DNA of 64,000 bases from Diphasiastrum complanatum (Eukaryota > Streptophyta > Lycopodiopsida > Lycopodiales > Lycopodiaceae). Below the pieces are notes generated by a model. The model was given only the letters and a program-made list of their open reading frames with translations, had not been told where the DNA came from and made no database searches. The translations under genes and the position numbers were made by a program. Shown piece after piece: positions 1 through 10,503 of this stretch (position 1 is its first letter; each line of letters opens with the position of its first letter). Where the stretch lies: the NCBI GenBank assembly GCA_029204225.1, contig CM055102.1, positions 47,960,870-48,024,869 of the forward strand, written 5' to 3'.

Positions 1-1407
1 TTCACGAGCCTCCTTTATGGGGCCTTGCGGCCCCCGAAAAAAAAAATGAAATTTTGAGGTTTCAAATGCATTTGATACGTCAAGGTTTAAACAGGTCTGG
101 ATGTATCATTGTTGTGGCCTTGCACAAAACTGCGGACGCATAGAAATAGTCAATTGAGTACATTTCTTGGAAATTGATCTATCTCCACTGATATTAGGGC
201 CCAAGGGGTTGAGGTTGAGGCATATGATCTCCCATACTTTATCCATAGCCAACTCGCATGCTTATCCATTAGCAGCAGGTTCAAGCAAGACCCCAATCTA
301 ATGAGTCTACTACTGAAATATACTAGTTCAACATTCAACAGAGGCCCACATGGACTTTGCTGCATATGGCAACATCCCATTCAACCTGACTGCCATCTGA
401 ATGTAATGGCTGAATGTAATGGTACATAGCACTATATCCAGTCAACGTATCTTGAGTAAACTTGAAGACCATGCTCACTATCTGGATAGTGCATTAGAGG
501 CCACAGGGAACATAGAGAACCAACAACCAAATAATTCCACGCTATCTTTTGGGATCACGTCTAGAGGAGTAGAGCGTGTTCAGAAATGGAATCAATTATC
601 ATGCTTATGAGCTCAAGCCTTAAAAACTCAACCTTCATATCTTCCTCGGTTTCGATTATGACCATATAGCCTCTATTGTGGTGTCCAAAACAGTAAACAC
701 TAAAAAAGAAGGTATGCAAAATTGTGGAGAAGATGAAGTGAAACGTAAAAAATGGAATTTTAATCTCCCAAATCTCTAGATGTCGAATCAATTTGCTATA
801 AAGTACAATAAAGGTGACTCACTATAGCACAAAGATCCAAAAGATTTCCAAAAAATGAATTGAAAGGTACAAGAAAGATGAAGTCTTGGAAACTAGTACA
901 TACCACAAGGACAAAGTATCTTCAAATACAACTTAAGTGCATAGTTGGCTAGATATCTATCATGAATTAATCATTTCTTTATCATACGACCAAGTTTCAC
1001 AAGATGAACTCCATGAAACCAAGAAAAATTAAGATGGCCAAAAAGAATCAACATGACTATTAAAGTGCCTATCTTGAAGCCATTAGAAACAACTTTTATT
1101 AGCTCCAGGTTTCATGGATTTTTTATTCGCAAAGAAGTTATTACCAACCAACATATTTTAAACATGCCTAATAGATTGATCGTGCATGAAAGCCAATTTG
1201 CTTGATCAAGAAGAAGAACTCCAAAACTAGCGTTGAACACACAATAGAACTCAAAATCTAAATAACAAGAAAGTTTTGTCAATATTATGATAACCATACT
1301 ATGTGGCAAAGTAGAAAATGAAATGTACCTGACACAAAGCATTCAACTTCAAAACTATGTGGAAACACAATACCATTATACAAGAGAATGTGAGAATACA
1401 TGGGCAA
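1..1407. other. Non-coding stretch, GC hairpin at left edge
   Basis: No coding sequence was recognised. The first 40 bases hold a short GC-rich hairpin (GGGGCC, loop TTGC, GGCCCC) followed by an A-run, a style that recurs near 17.1 kb and 47.1 kb. The rest is AT-rich and could include intron or downstream sequence of the F-box exon at 1422-1569, but no second exon was found. Confidence 0.4.
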
Positions 1408-1421
1408 TTAAAGAATCTTAC

Positions 1422-1569
1422 CAATGCAACGCCAAGAATGTGAAACAATTGCTATTCTTGCAATATCTCTTGGATCATTTAAATTCTGAAATATGTGCAA
1501 TGTGGTGTCATCATCCAACTTCTTCATTGGACTAGCCTCTCCCTCTTGAAAGTATTTACTTTCTTCCAT
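1422..1569 (-). pseudogene. Orphan first exon of an F-box protein
   Basis: F-box proteins are the substrate-choosing subunits of SCF ubiquitin ligases. The frame starts at an ATG (1567-1569) and has an acidic N-terminus. An F-box-like helix run follows (LHIFQNLNDPRDIARI, then SHSWR), resembling plant single-F-box proteins that have DPxDlxR.s.VsrsWR. The frame runs through a good splice donor (TTG|GTAAGA, intron starting at 1421) just before a stop, so I end the exon at 1422. No continuing exon was found on the minus strand down to position 1. It may be a gene fragment or the start of a gene with a distant second exon. The family call is reasonable; function and activity are unknown. Confidence 0.5.
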
Positions 1570-2289
1570 GCATCTGCAAAGGACATTACAATAAGGTTCA
1601 AACGACTTAAAACCATGATGCTTTATACAAATCCAAATTGTACAATGCAATTTTCAACATCAAATAAAATTGAAAAACAAACTTATTCTTGATAATCACA
1701 GACTCAATCAACGAAAGGCATGCAAACATAGAAAGTTATGCAACTCCTTATCACTCACCAAAACCAAAATTAACAATGAATCGTTATTTCTTGACAAAAA
1801 ATAAATTGCTTCAAACAAAAAAGCAAAAAGAATGTGCACATATGCAAAAGCCACAAATGGTAATCGCTCTACAACTTGCTCATGTAGTCACTGAACTCCA
1901 AAAAATATTGTAAAAAGCGTAACCAGAAAGGTCATTCATGCCCTAGTATTCGGCCAAGCATTGTAGTTATTGTGCTATAAACATTCAGAACACAAGATTG
2001 TGTGCATTTACGACGATGTTATCAACCTCAGTCATATGCAGTATTGTCAGTAGTTACCACTGCACAAGCTCCAAATGGAGCCGCAAGTAGTCCCATATGT
2101 GATGCCAATACAGCAAGCAACCACTATTATGCAACCAACAACGGTGGCTTAACTTGACACCTACTACATTGACTCTCCAAGGGCAATATTCCAACTCAAG
2201 AGTCAACTAATGTCTAGAAGAAGCTTCATTCAACAAGATAAGCTAACATATACTTGTATGTATCACCACAGAGTAGGGCGTAGAGTTGT
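1570..2289. other. Non-coding stretch
   Basis: AT-rich DNA upstream of the F-box exon. No gene, LTR or clear promoter was recognised. Confidence 0.35.
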
Positions 2290-2760
2290 GTATAGTGGAA
2301 AATTAATACAAAGAAAATGATACTGAAAGGTCATAGACATTTGTTGATTGAGGATGCCTTATACAATAAGGAAGCATATAGCATCTTCCGTCCTTGTTTG
2401 CAACCCTATAAGACTATACTCGTCCTCCCAACCATGCATTCAAAATTGAGAGGGGGCCAGTTTTCAAGCAACATAAATACCCAGAAACTTCTTCAAACAA
2501 GACTTTGGTGGCCTAAGAAGTTGGTGCATATTGTAAGAAATGTGACATTTGATGGCGGTAGTGAAGGCCAACACCAAGCTCGAAAGGGCTATTACTTTAC
2601 TGCAACCCCTCGAGCCATTCAACAATGAGGTCCTGATTTTATTTGGGAAATGTCACATGCATCTAGCCAAGCGCATAGGTGGCTGTTTCCAATTGGTCAA
2701 CAAGCAAGAAGCCATCCTACCAATCAAATTTTTGGTCCCAAGTTTTTGCATACAATAGAT
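2290..2760 (+). pseudogene. Decayed Ty3/gypsy integrase N-terminal fragment
   Basis: The plus-strand frame from 2317 reads like the region before a gypsy integrase H2C2 zinc-binding domain: a short lead ending in a leucine-rich stretch, then MHSKLRGGQFSSNINTQKLL and TRLWWPK. This fits the family pattern H..x.GGHf...T..Kil...yWP. The downstream sequence in a second frame (PLQPLEPFN, then DFIW) matches the linker to the integrase core. At least one frameshift separates the two, the second zinc cysteine pair is lost, and no core catalytic residues remain. It is a short relic with no LTRs seen around it. Confidence 0.5.
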
Positions 2761-4764
2761 GAAAATTCGGTTGAGGATGTACTATTAACACGATGTAGAA
2801 TAGTTGGAACAACTTGAGGAACCCAACAATACCACCCAAAAAAAAAATGTAGCATCATCATTATTCTACCATGGACAAGTCAAATTTTACCCCAACAATT
2901 CATTTTTCCTTTGAGTTCTTAATTTTTTGTTTGCCTTAAATATGTAAGGGTTAGCATAAAGCAATTGTTGCAGCAAGCAAAGGACAACTTTTCCACTTGT
3001 CTGAGCCATCATTCGAGGATTACACCATCACTAATGGGCAACTACCCAATAATGGCTGATTTACGTCAAAATTATCACAAAGGCCTTGCCACAAATTTTT
3101 GAATAAAAGATTGTCTAAGTTTTATGTCCCATTTGGCAGGTCATAAGTTTACACTAATTATCTAAACCACCCACAACACAAAAGACCCATAAAATCTTGA
3201 AATCAAGCCATGTGCTTGGCTTTGGGGTGGGGTGGAAATTTGCTACCAAGAGGTTGCCTTCCCGTTTAGGAACATAAAAGCCAGGGGGGGGGGGGGGGGG
3301 GGTGTAGCACAAAATAATTGTTCCAACAATTTTGCAAATTCTCCACAACCTCTAGCCTTTTAACTTTCTTCTGACCAAACAATATTTGAGTTGAAAGCTA
3401 AGTTTAGTGGTGCCTAGTGATTGGTGGCCCAAAAGTTGACAGATTTCCTTGTCTTGTTGCTCAATCCTCGCTTGCGAATTCTGCATATTTTGATGCATCT
3501 ACATGAGCTTCGAACACCCACTAGTACATCAAACTTGGGCATATCTTTAACATGCTTGGCAGCGACAATTGCAGGTCAAGTATGACTTCTATCAAATTCA
3601 TTTTATAGAGCTGGACACAACTTTTCCTAGTCTTGCCACAGTAAGCAGACTCCAAACTCTCAAATTGCCTGAGATTTACACTAGGCCAGATCTAGGTCTC
3701 CTCACACCAGCTAGCCTTAGAGCTAAGTTGCGTCATAACGACATTTTGAAGGCCTAGCATTCCAAAACATCATCACGGGGGGGAAATTTAATTACAACCA
3801 GTGGAACACCCTATTAAGAGACACGCAAACTAGGAGCAACAGTCAGTTTCAAAATCTAGGGAATTTTATTGTATGTAGCACATTATGTCAAGTTAGTGAT
3901 TCCTCGTCATGCCTTCTCAGTGATATCTAGGCCAAAGCTTGCATGTTAAACATCTAGAGTGTTGGAGTGATACCAAGAGAGGAAATCAAACATCGTGAGG
4001 ATCAAGTTTTGTGACTTTGGAATTTGGATTAGGCTTGCTTCAGTTACCAATAATTGCTCATTCCGTATGTGTTATAAAACACAGCACCTTGCATGATGTG
4101 CAACAAGGTACAACTCAGTAGAAGAATTCCCAACAGGACTTAAAGATCCGTTAGAACATTTTCTAAATGCATGTATACTAATCCCATAAGCCTAGCATAG
4201 ATGTACAAGGGTCGTTCAATGTTCTTCAATGTTTTGCGTGATTTGAAAATGTAGCAAAGCAAATTTGGTCGACAAGTATAGTCTAGTATTTGTAATACCT
4301 AATACATGTCATTGTTTTATTGAACTTTGTACGCTCTTTTTCTCCCGTAAACATTTTTAAAAAAAAGGCTCCACTCTGGAACGACCTAAACTTTCAGAAT
4401 GCGATCAAACAGTATGTTCGAAAACAAGATGTATCTATGACTTAAAGCCAAGATGTTGTGCTCACTAAGGAAAACTAAATCTAAAGAGCACTTCATCTTC
4501 ACATGTCCAATGTACTATGAGATATGATTGTTGCTTTTGAAAGCCACACGCCACTCTACACCCTCTCATTGCCTACGATGATCCTAAATGTGTTGCCCTC
4601 ATGATTTGTGAGATGTCTCTACTACCATCCCCACACGCAGTCCCAGATCACCACCCTCTTCTCCAAGAGAAGATCACAGACAGATTATGAGTAAGATGAT
4701 GAGGACCCAATTAATCCTATACGTGATCACCATAGAAACCAAAGACAGTGTATATCACAAATGC
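2761..4764. other. Non-coding stretch with poly-G tract
   Basis: No coding sequence was recognised. A run of about 19 G residues lies near 3284-3302 and a run of seven near 3777-3784. The right side borders the truncated 3' end of copia A. Some of this may be further decayed gypsy sequence, but nothing supports that directly. Confidence 0.35.
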
Positions 4765-5505
4765 AACTTTGGTTATCACAATGTAACAATGTAGGTCTTA
4801 CTTGAGCAATCTGCATGTCCTCAAGTAGACGGCGTAACCAAATGGCTTCACAAGCGGACCTCGTAGTCGCCCTATACTCAGCTTCGGTAGATGATAGAGC
4901 AATAGTAGGCTGCTTCTTACTGCACCATGATATAGCCCCTGAACCTAGGCTGAAACAATAGCCTGTCGTCGATCTCCGATCGTCTCTATCACCTGCCCAA
5001 TCAGAATCTGAATAACCCTCCAGCTGAAGGTCCCCGTCATCTGTGTATCCAATCCCTTAAGTCACTGTCCCTCTCACATATCGTAGGATCCGCTTGGCTG
5101 CCTTCCAATGTGCTTCGGTAGGCTTACTCATGAATTGACTTGCAATCCCAACCGCATAAGCAATATCTGGCCTGGTGGTAGTAAGGTAAATCAGGCTGCC
5201 CACTAACTGACGATAGAGTGTCTCATCTGCAAATCCTGGACCATCATCTTTTGATGGCTTGTTGCTTGCATCCATGGGTGTGCTGATTGGTTTGCTTTCT
5301 TGCATAGCAAACCCAAATCTTTCACCTCAAACTCACTAGAGAGATTCTTCTTAACACAAGCAATAAGCTTCTTATTGCTTCCCGTGATGAGTAGATCATC
5401 CACATAGAGCACAACAACCACAAAGTCTTCTCCTTCCCTGAAGACATAAAGATTGCAATCAGACTTACTCTTCTCAAACCCTTGCCTTGCAAAGTACTCA
5501 TCAAT
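4765..5505 (-). pseudogene. Copia A: end of RT and RNase H
   Basis: Continues the polyprotein after the stop near 5506. The RT active-site motif LYVDDLLITG is present near 5390, followed by SSEFEVKDLG. The frame then jumps to a second one starting MQESKPISTPMD and carrying RQLVGSLIYLTTTRPDIAYA and HWKAAKRILRYVRG. About 35 residues usual for the family (the stretch between KDLG and the G-M-Q region) are missing, so an internal deletion near 5306-5322 shifted the frame. A TAA near 5058 follows GTVT. After it RNase H continues ([16 protein letters not shown]) and ends at [10 protein letters not shown] and RNase H would copy the element RNA into DNA, but this copy cannot. Confidence 0.85.
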
Positions 5506-6762
5506 TCAGCCATACCAAGCCCTCGGCGCCTGTTTGAGCCCATACAAGGCTTTCCTAAGCCTGCAAACCAGATTCTCCTTGCCTGTTATTTCAAATCCCT
5601 GCGGTTGTTCCATGTAAACCTCCTCCTGTAGGTGCCCATTAAGAAAGGCACTCTTGACATCCATTTGATGGACATCCCAATCAAAATATGAGGCTATAGC
5701 CAAAACGGTCCTGATAGATGTCATCTTAGCAACAGGTGCGAATGTCTCATCATAGTCTAGCCTCTCTTGCTGAGCATAGCCTTTCGCCACCAACCTTGCC
5801 TTGTACTTGTCCACTGTTTCATTGGCATGAAACTTGGTCTTATAGACCCACTTGCAACCTATTGGTTGCTTCCCTTCTGGCAATGTAGTGAGCTCCCATG
5901 TGTCATTCTTAACAATGGAGTCGTACTCCTCCTGCATGGCATGTTGCCATACCTTTTCTCTCATGGCTTCGTGAAAGAACTGTGGCTCATCTGCATTCAG
6001 GATAGTGGACATAAGAGCAAAGTTAGTCTCTTGTCTCTCATAAAACCTAAGAGATCTTCTGACACCCTGTTCACTGCTCTCTCCTTCTTCCATCATTTGA
6101 CCTTCTTTGATTGTTTCCCAATACCACCTAGGTAGCTTCTTCCTAGCAGTAGGTGATGTGGATGGTGACCACATATCCCATGGTACTGTTTTAGTCTTCC
6201 GTTTGTCCCCAACTTCGGTTTCTAGTACTTGGCCAAAAAGAGGTCTCGAACTAGTAGGTTCGATTTCCTGTTGTTGCTCCTGCACTTGAGGCTCACAGGA
6301 CTCTTGACTAGGATCCTCATCTGTGGAATCAATCAAGGGTATGAACTCAGTAGTTCCTTCCTTCTCCTGCTCCTGTATCTTGGGTGAATGCTCTTCATCA
6401 AAGATGACATCTCGACTTAGGATCTTCTTCCTGTTTTCGAGATCATATAGCACATAAGCTTTCTCACCTTCACTATACCCAAGAAAGACACACTTTACGA
6501 ATTTTGCATCAAGTTTCTTCCGCAAGTCCTTTGGTATATGTGCATATGCAGTACACCCACATACTTGAAGGCTGCCCACTTTGGGCTTGTTGCCACTATA
6601 TGCTTCTTCTGGCGTGATTCCTTCAACTGCTTTGGTTGGACTTCTATTCAATAGAAAAACAGCAGTTGCTATCGCTTCCGCCCAAAAAGAATTTGGCAAC
6701 CCCTTTGCCTTGAGCATGCTCCTCGCACACTCAACTATAGACCTGTTTTTCCGCTCAGCCAC
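5506..6762 (-). pseudogene. Copia A: integrase C-terminus and RT N-terminus
   Basis: An open frame of 418 codons in the same phase as the upstream gag-protease-integrase frame, separated from it only by a TAG at 6772-6774. It begins right after that stop, with the third integrase acidic residue in GVAERKNRS, then FLNRSPTKA, the GKRK-type C-terminal integrase region and a charged linker. RT begins at WELTTLPEGKQPIGCKWVYK and contains DYDETFAPVAKM, HQMDVKSAFLNG and LYGLKQAPRAWYG. It ends at a TGA at 5506-5508 where most relatives have a basic residue; CGA to TGA would explain it. The GTG at 6760-6762 is not a real start. Confidence 0.87.
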
Positions 6763-6771
6763 GCCGTTCTG

Positions 6772-8589
6772 CTACGGTGTATGTGGAGCAGTAAATTGTC
6801 TCTTTATCCCACATGCTTTGCAAAGATCTTTGAACTCATCAGAAATATACTCACCACCCTTATCTGACCTGAGAGTCTTTAACCTCTTCCCTGTGTGGTT
6901 TTCCACCATAGCTTTCCACTGTTTGAAGTATTTGAACGCTTCAGATTTCAGCTTCAGAAAATAGACCCATACCTTCCGTGAGAAATCATCTACGAAGGTC
7001 ATGAGATAGTATGCCCCCCCTGCTGATTTGACCTGCATGGGACCGCATAAATCTGAATGCACAAGCTCAAGAATGCCCTTGGCCCTGGTAGCTTTCTCCT
7101 TTGGAAACTTTTTCCTCTGTTGCTTCCCTAGTGCACAAGCCTCACATGTATCTGAAGAAGACTTAATGCTAGAAAGATCTACTACCATTCTGTGCCTGTT
7201 CAAAACTTGCAAACTTTTATAACTCAAATGACCATATCTCTCGTGCCAAAGCTTGTCCCGATTAGTATCCCTTGCAGACAAGGCCTCTTGGCTAGGAATG
7301 GTTGTGAAAAGCTTGTAAAGACCTCCTTCTTGCATTCCCTTGGCCACCACCTTGAAGTTCTGATCTTTGTCTTTTACCAAACATGTAGAATCATCAAACT
7401 CTACCACCATGTTCTGTTTGGTAATGGCACCAACAGATAGCAAGTTCTTAGCCAACCCTGGTACATGCAACACACTTTTAATTTCCTTCACCTCACCTGA
7501 TGAAAGCTGTACTGCAACTGTGCCTTTGCCCCTCACCATATGTGTAGAATTATCTCCAAGGCAAATATGCTGACCATCTTCTGTCTCCTCATAGGTGCTG
7601 AACCAATCTCTATGAGGTGTCATTTGCTTTGAGGCTCCAGAATCAATGTACCATCCACCAAATGTGGATTCAGATAATAGGGTTGCGGTGAATAGCTCAA
7701 GCACACCAGATTGCTCCTCCTCTGCAACTTTGTCAACAAAGTGACCCTGCTGGTTCTTTCCCTTCTTCTGATCACTTTGCTTCTTCCTGCATTCAAAGGC
7801 AAAATGCCCATACTTACCACAATAGTTGCAGTTGCCCTTCCTCTTGGGTGTAGATGAGGAATTGGTGCTTGACTCCTCTCCAACCTGTAACTTGGGCACC
7901 TGCTGCTCCAAGCTTTGCTTTGAGTTCTTCTTTTTGCCTTTGCCTTTCTTCTGAAAGTTTTGCTTCTTCTTAGAAGCAAATGCAAGCTCTGGATTATCTT
8001 CCCTTTCAGAAAGATTCTTCCTTCTCATCTCCTCCTGTAAAAGAAGACCACATAACTCCCCAAAGGTTGGGAGTTTCTCCCTAGCAGAAAGGGACATCAC
8101 ATAGTCTTGATAGTTGAATGACAAGCTGTTCAAGACTATGGGAACAATACTCCTGTCACTTACTTTCTCTCCAACTGAAGCAAGCTGATCCATTAGGTCC
8201 TTGACCTTTGTAATATGATCACCAATTGTTGCACCTGCTTCCATCTTGAGAGTATGTAACCTGTTTTGCAAATACACCAGCTTGGCTGAATCCACTATTT
8301 CAAACATAGACTTCAGAATTGTCCAAGCATCAGCTGCATCCCTTGCATTGCAAATGTGAAGAATAATATTGTCCTTGACAGAAAGATTGATTATCCTATG
8401 AGCTTCCTGTCTCCTGTTCATGTAGTCCTTCAATTCAGGATCAGATGTTGGTACAGGTTCTGTACCTGTCATCACCTCCCAGCAATTCTTGTCCATCAAG
8501 ATATTAGCTATCTTGAACTTCCACACTCTGTAGTTTGTGCCATCTAGTTTGCTAGATTCACCCAGCAAACTCTCCCCAAGACTAGCCAT
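6772..8589 (-). pseudogene. Copia A: gag, protease and integrase core
   Basis: About 605 codons from the ATG at 8587-8589 (MASLGESLLG). This start is chosen because the capsid-type gag domain begins there; the longer upstream frame has no ATG. Order: gag with W-K-I near residue 20 and LPTFGELCGLLLQEE near 190; zinc knuckle CNYCGKYGHFAFEC near 255; aspartic protease motif WYIDSGASKQM near 313; integrase zinc domain (HERYGHLS ... CEACALGK) near 450-490; integrase core with HSDLCGPM and LRSDKGGEY near 515 and 573. It stops at TAG in PHTP*QNGVAE, where CAG is expected. Gag would build the particle, protease cut the polyprotein and integrase insert the cDNA. Confidence 0.9.
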
Positions 8590-9037
8590 GCTAAAATATG
8601 TGCTTAAACAGAAGCTCAACCTGAAAAAGATCAGAAAAGAACAACTTCCAGCAACAAGGGTTTGACCCCAAACTAGGGTATGTAGCCACTTCAAGGCAAC
8701 CCTTCAGCTCCTGCTTTTGTCTTTGCCACTTGGTATGGCCTCACTAGCACAAGCACTAGGCCCCACTGGAACAGAAACCAGAAGCCCCTACAGAAAGTGC
8801 GCCCTACTTTTGTGTAAGCTCCTCCAGAAAGACTCCCAAAAACTTAGCCAGATTTAGAAAGTTTTTGGATCATCCCACTCCCCTTGCCAATAGCTCTCCA
8901 ACAGTGCAAGACTCCACCTGATCTGACACCTGTAGATCAAATGCTCCCTCTCTCAAGATTGAGGTGCTTGTAGAAGATGAGAATCTTCTCAAGAATCTAA
9001 GCACTGTAGTTTCTCTCACTCACAGGCTAGACAACCT
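8590..9037 (-). other. Copia A 5' leader
   Basis: Untranslated leader between PBS and gag start. No other feature was recognised. Confidence 0.6.
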
Positions 9038-9049
9038 GCTCTGATACCA
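9038..9049 (-). other. Copia A primer-binding site
   Basis: On the minus strand this reads TGGTATCAGAGC, the copia PBS complementary to the 3' end of initiator tRNA-Met. It lies directly downstream of the LTR end (…ATCATCA|TGGTATC). Confidence 0.9.
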
Positions 9050-9419
9050 TGATGATTTGCAAGACCCAGCTATGGAGTATCTTAACTCAAATGCTAGATC
9101 AACTATGAAAGCTTACACACAAGGAGAATTGCATAAGCACCTCACAAACTCAAAAGTCTCAAGAAGAAATGAATTGCTAGAGAGAGAGAGGAGGGCGTGG
9201 GTCCTCCAAATCCCTTGTGAGGCAAGCACCTCCTTTACATGCATGGAAAGTCTAGGTGTCAACCATAGAGTGAGCTACTTGGCCAAGTGGGCCACTTGCA
9301 CTAATTTACTTAACTTACAAAAGGGGGTCTCATGCATTTAATTAAAACATGCCCCATGAGTTATGTACAACTTAACTAATGCTTAGCCAAAGGGGTAAAA
9401 TAGGCATTACTCTTCAACA
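9050..9419 (-). repeat. Copia A 5' LTR (about 370 bp)
   Basis: Minus-strand sequence starts TGTTGAAGAGTAATGCC and ends GCAAATCATCA directly against the PBS, giving the standard TG...CA ends. The outer boundary at 9419/9420 abuts the palindrome-bearing hAT-associated DNA, suggesting that copia A inserted into it. The partner LTR is lost. Confidence 0.8.
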
Positions 9420-9426
9420 ACGGCCT

Positions 9427-9438
9427 CGTTTCGAAACG
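9427..9438. repeat. CGTTTCGAAACG palindrome 1
   Basis: Perfect 12-bp palindrome next to the copia A LTR. It is followed by a GT/GA microsatellite at 9543-9609, the same arrangement as at 9789-10046 and 13439-13678. Confidence 0.7.
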
Positions 9439-9540
9439 TCAAGCAGACGTTCAAAATGACTGTAAAAAAAACTTTCCATTTTTGTGCTTTCCCGAGATGT
9501 GTTTGCAAGAAGTGTTTGTGCCATTCGAAGAGAAAAGCCC

Positions 9541-9542
<2 letters not shown>

Positions 9543-9609
<67 letters not shown>
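9543..9609. repeat. (GT)n(GA)n microsatellite
   Basis: About 50 bp of GT dinucleotides running directly into about 18 bp of GA. Confidence 0.95.
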
Positions 9610-9610
<1 letters not shown>

Positions 9611-9788
9611 GAGAGGGGAATCTTTGTACTTCTTTTGTTCAAGCTTGTAACCAAAAATGAGAGAGAGGTAAGGTTGATATTGTGTTTTTGAGGTTTGTGT
9701 TTGTGTTTGTGTTTGAACTTTTTGTGTGTTTGTGTTTGAACTTTGCTTCATGTTAGAGAGTATAGTGATGATACTTATCAATGTTCCT

Positions 9789-9856
9789 CGAAACGCGTTT
9801 CGCACGCTGAAACGTGTTCGAAATAGGGCATACGAAACGACCCCGTTTCGAAACGG
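9789..9856. repeat. Palindrome cluster 2
   Basis: Contains two perfect 14-bp palindromes: CGAAACGCGTTTCG at 9789-9802 and CCGTTTCGAAACGG at 9843-9856. Half-site copies (GAAACG, TTCGAAA) lie between and just after them. Such dense repeats would suit transposase binding near the end of a hAT element, but that role is inferred. Confidence 0.65.
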
Positions 9857-9959
9857 CGTTTCCCTGTTCGAAAGGACTGTTGAAAAAAGGCAAATCTTTT
9901 TGCGATACAGCACGGGCCCGAGGGGTGTCTATTTTCACTTTTTGGCGCGATAGAGAAGC

Positions 9960-9961
<2 letters not shown>

Positions 9962-10046
<85 letters not shown>
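9962..10046. repeat. (GA)n microsatellite, about 85 bp
   Basis: Uninterrupted GA repeats between palindrome cluster 2 and the hAT A transposase start. Mixed GT and GA tracts continue from 10137 to about 10340. Confidence 0.95.
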
Positions 10047-10048
<2 letters not shown>

Positions 10049-10136
10049 TTGTGATTATGTTGTGTTTTGACTTGTGAGTGTGGGTTGTGTGTGATAGTGT
10101 TGTGAAGTGTGTGTTGTAACTTGTGATTGTGTTGAG

Positions 10137-10380
10137 AGAGAGATATTGATGTGTGTGTGTGTGTGTGTGTGTGTGTGAACTTTGAGTGTGTGGTGGTGTG
10201 TTGGTGTTTGTGTGTGTGTGTGTGTGTAATTGAGAGAGAGAGAGAGAGGATAGGGAGAGTGTGACATGTGTGAATTTTGAAAGAGGGAGAGAGAGAGTGT
10301 GTAAGAGAGAGGAGAGGGAGAGAGAGTGTGTGTGTGTCACAGTGTGAGAATTTAGAAAGAGAGGGAGAATATGTGTGTGT
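10137..10380. repeat. Mixed GT/GA simple repeats
   Basis: Several GT tracts (near 10151-10177 and 10211-10228) alternate with GA tracts (near 10230-10250 and 10280-10340). They form the putative 5' flank of the hAT A transposase gene. Confidence 0.9.
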
Positions 10381-10503
10381 GTGAGGCTTGAGCTAGAGTG
10401 AGGTTAGAGCTTAGGTTTACCGTTTTAGAAATTAGGATTAGTTTTTTATTTGAAGTCTGAATTTAATACTTATTGTTTTGTTGACACTAGATAGCTATTA
10501 GCT

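Larger units (their letters stand above)
4765..9419 (-). mobile_element. Ty1/copia element A, 3'-truncated
   Basis: A minus-strand LTR retrotransposon with 5' LTR (9050-9419), tRNA-iMet PBS (9038-9049), a leader of about 450 bp, and gag, protease, integrase, reverse transcriptase and RNase H in the copia order. RNase H stops after its HCDNQSCI motif near 4775; the last RNase H part, polypurine tract and 3' LTR are absent. The insertion-site duplication therefore cannot be tested. The long intact frames suggest it is younger than most elements in the window. Confidence 0.88.

Noticed and set aside
5767-6135. Plus-strand ORFs across 5.7-7.6 kb
   Set aside because: Antisense shadows of the copia A polyprotein.
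9407-10340. Long ORFs rich in His-Thr or Arg-Glu over the microsatellites
   Set aside because: They are translations of GT and GA repeats, with no codon structure.
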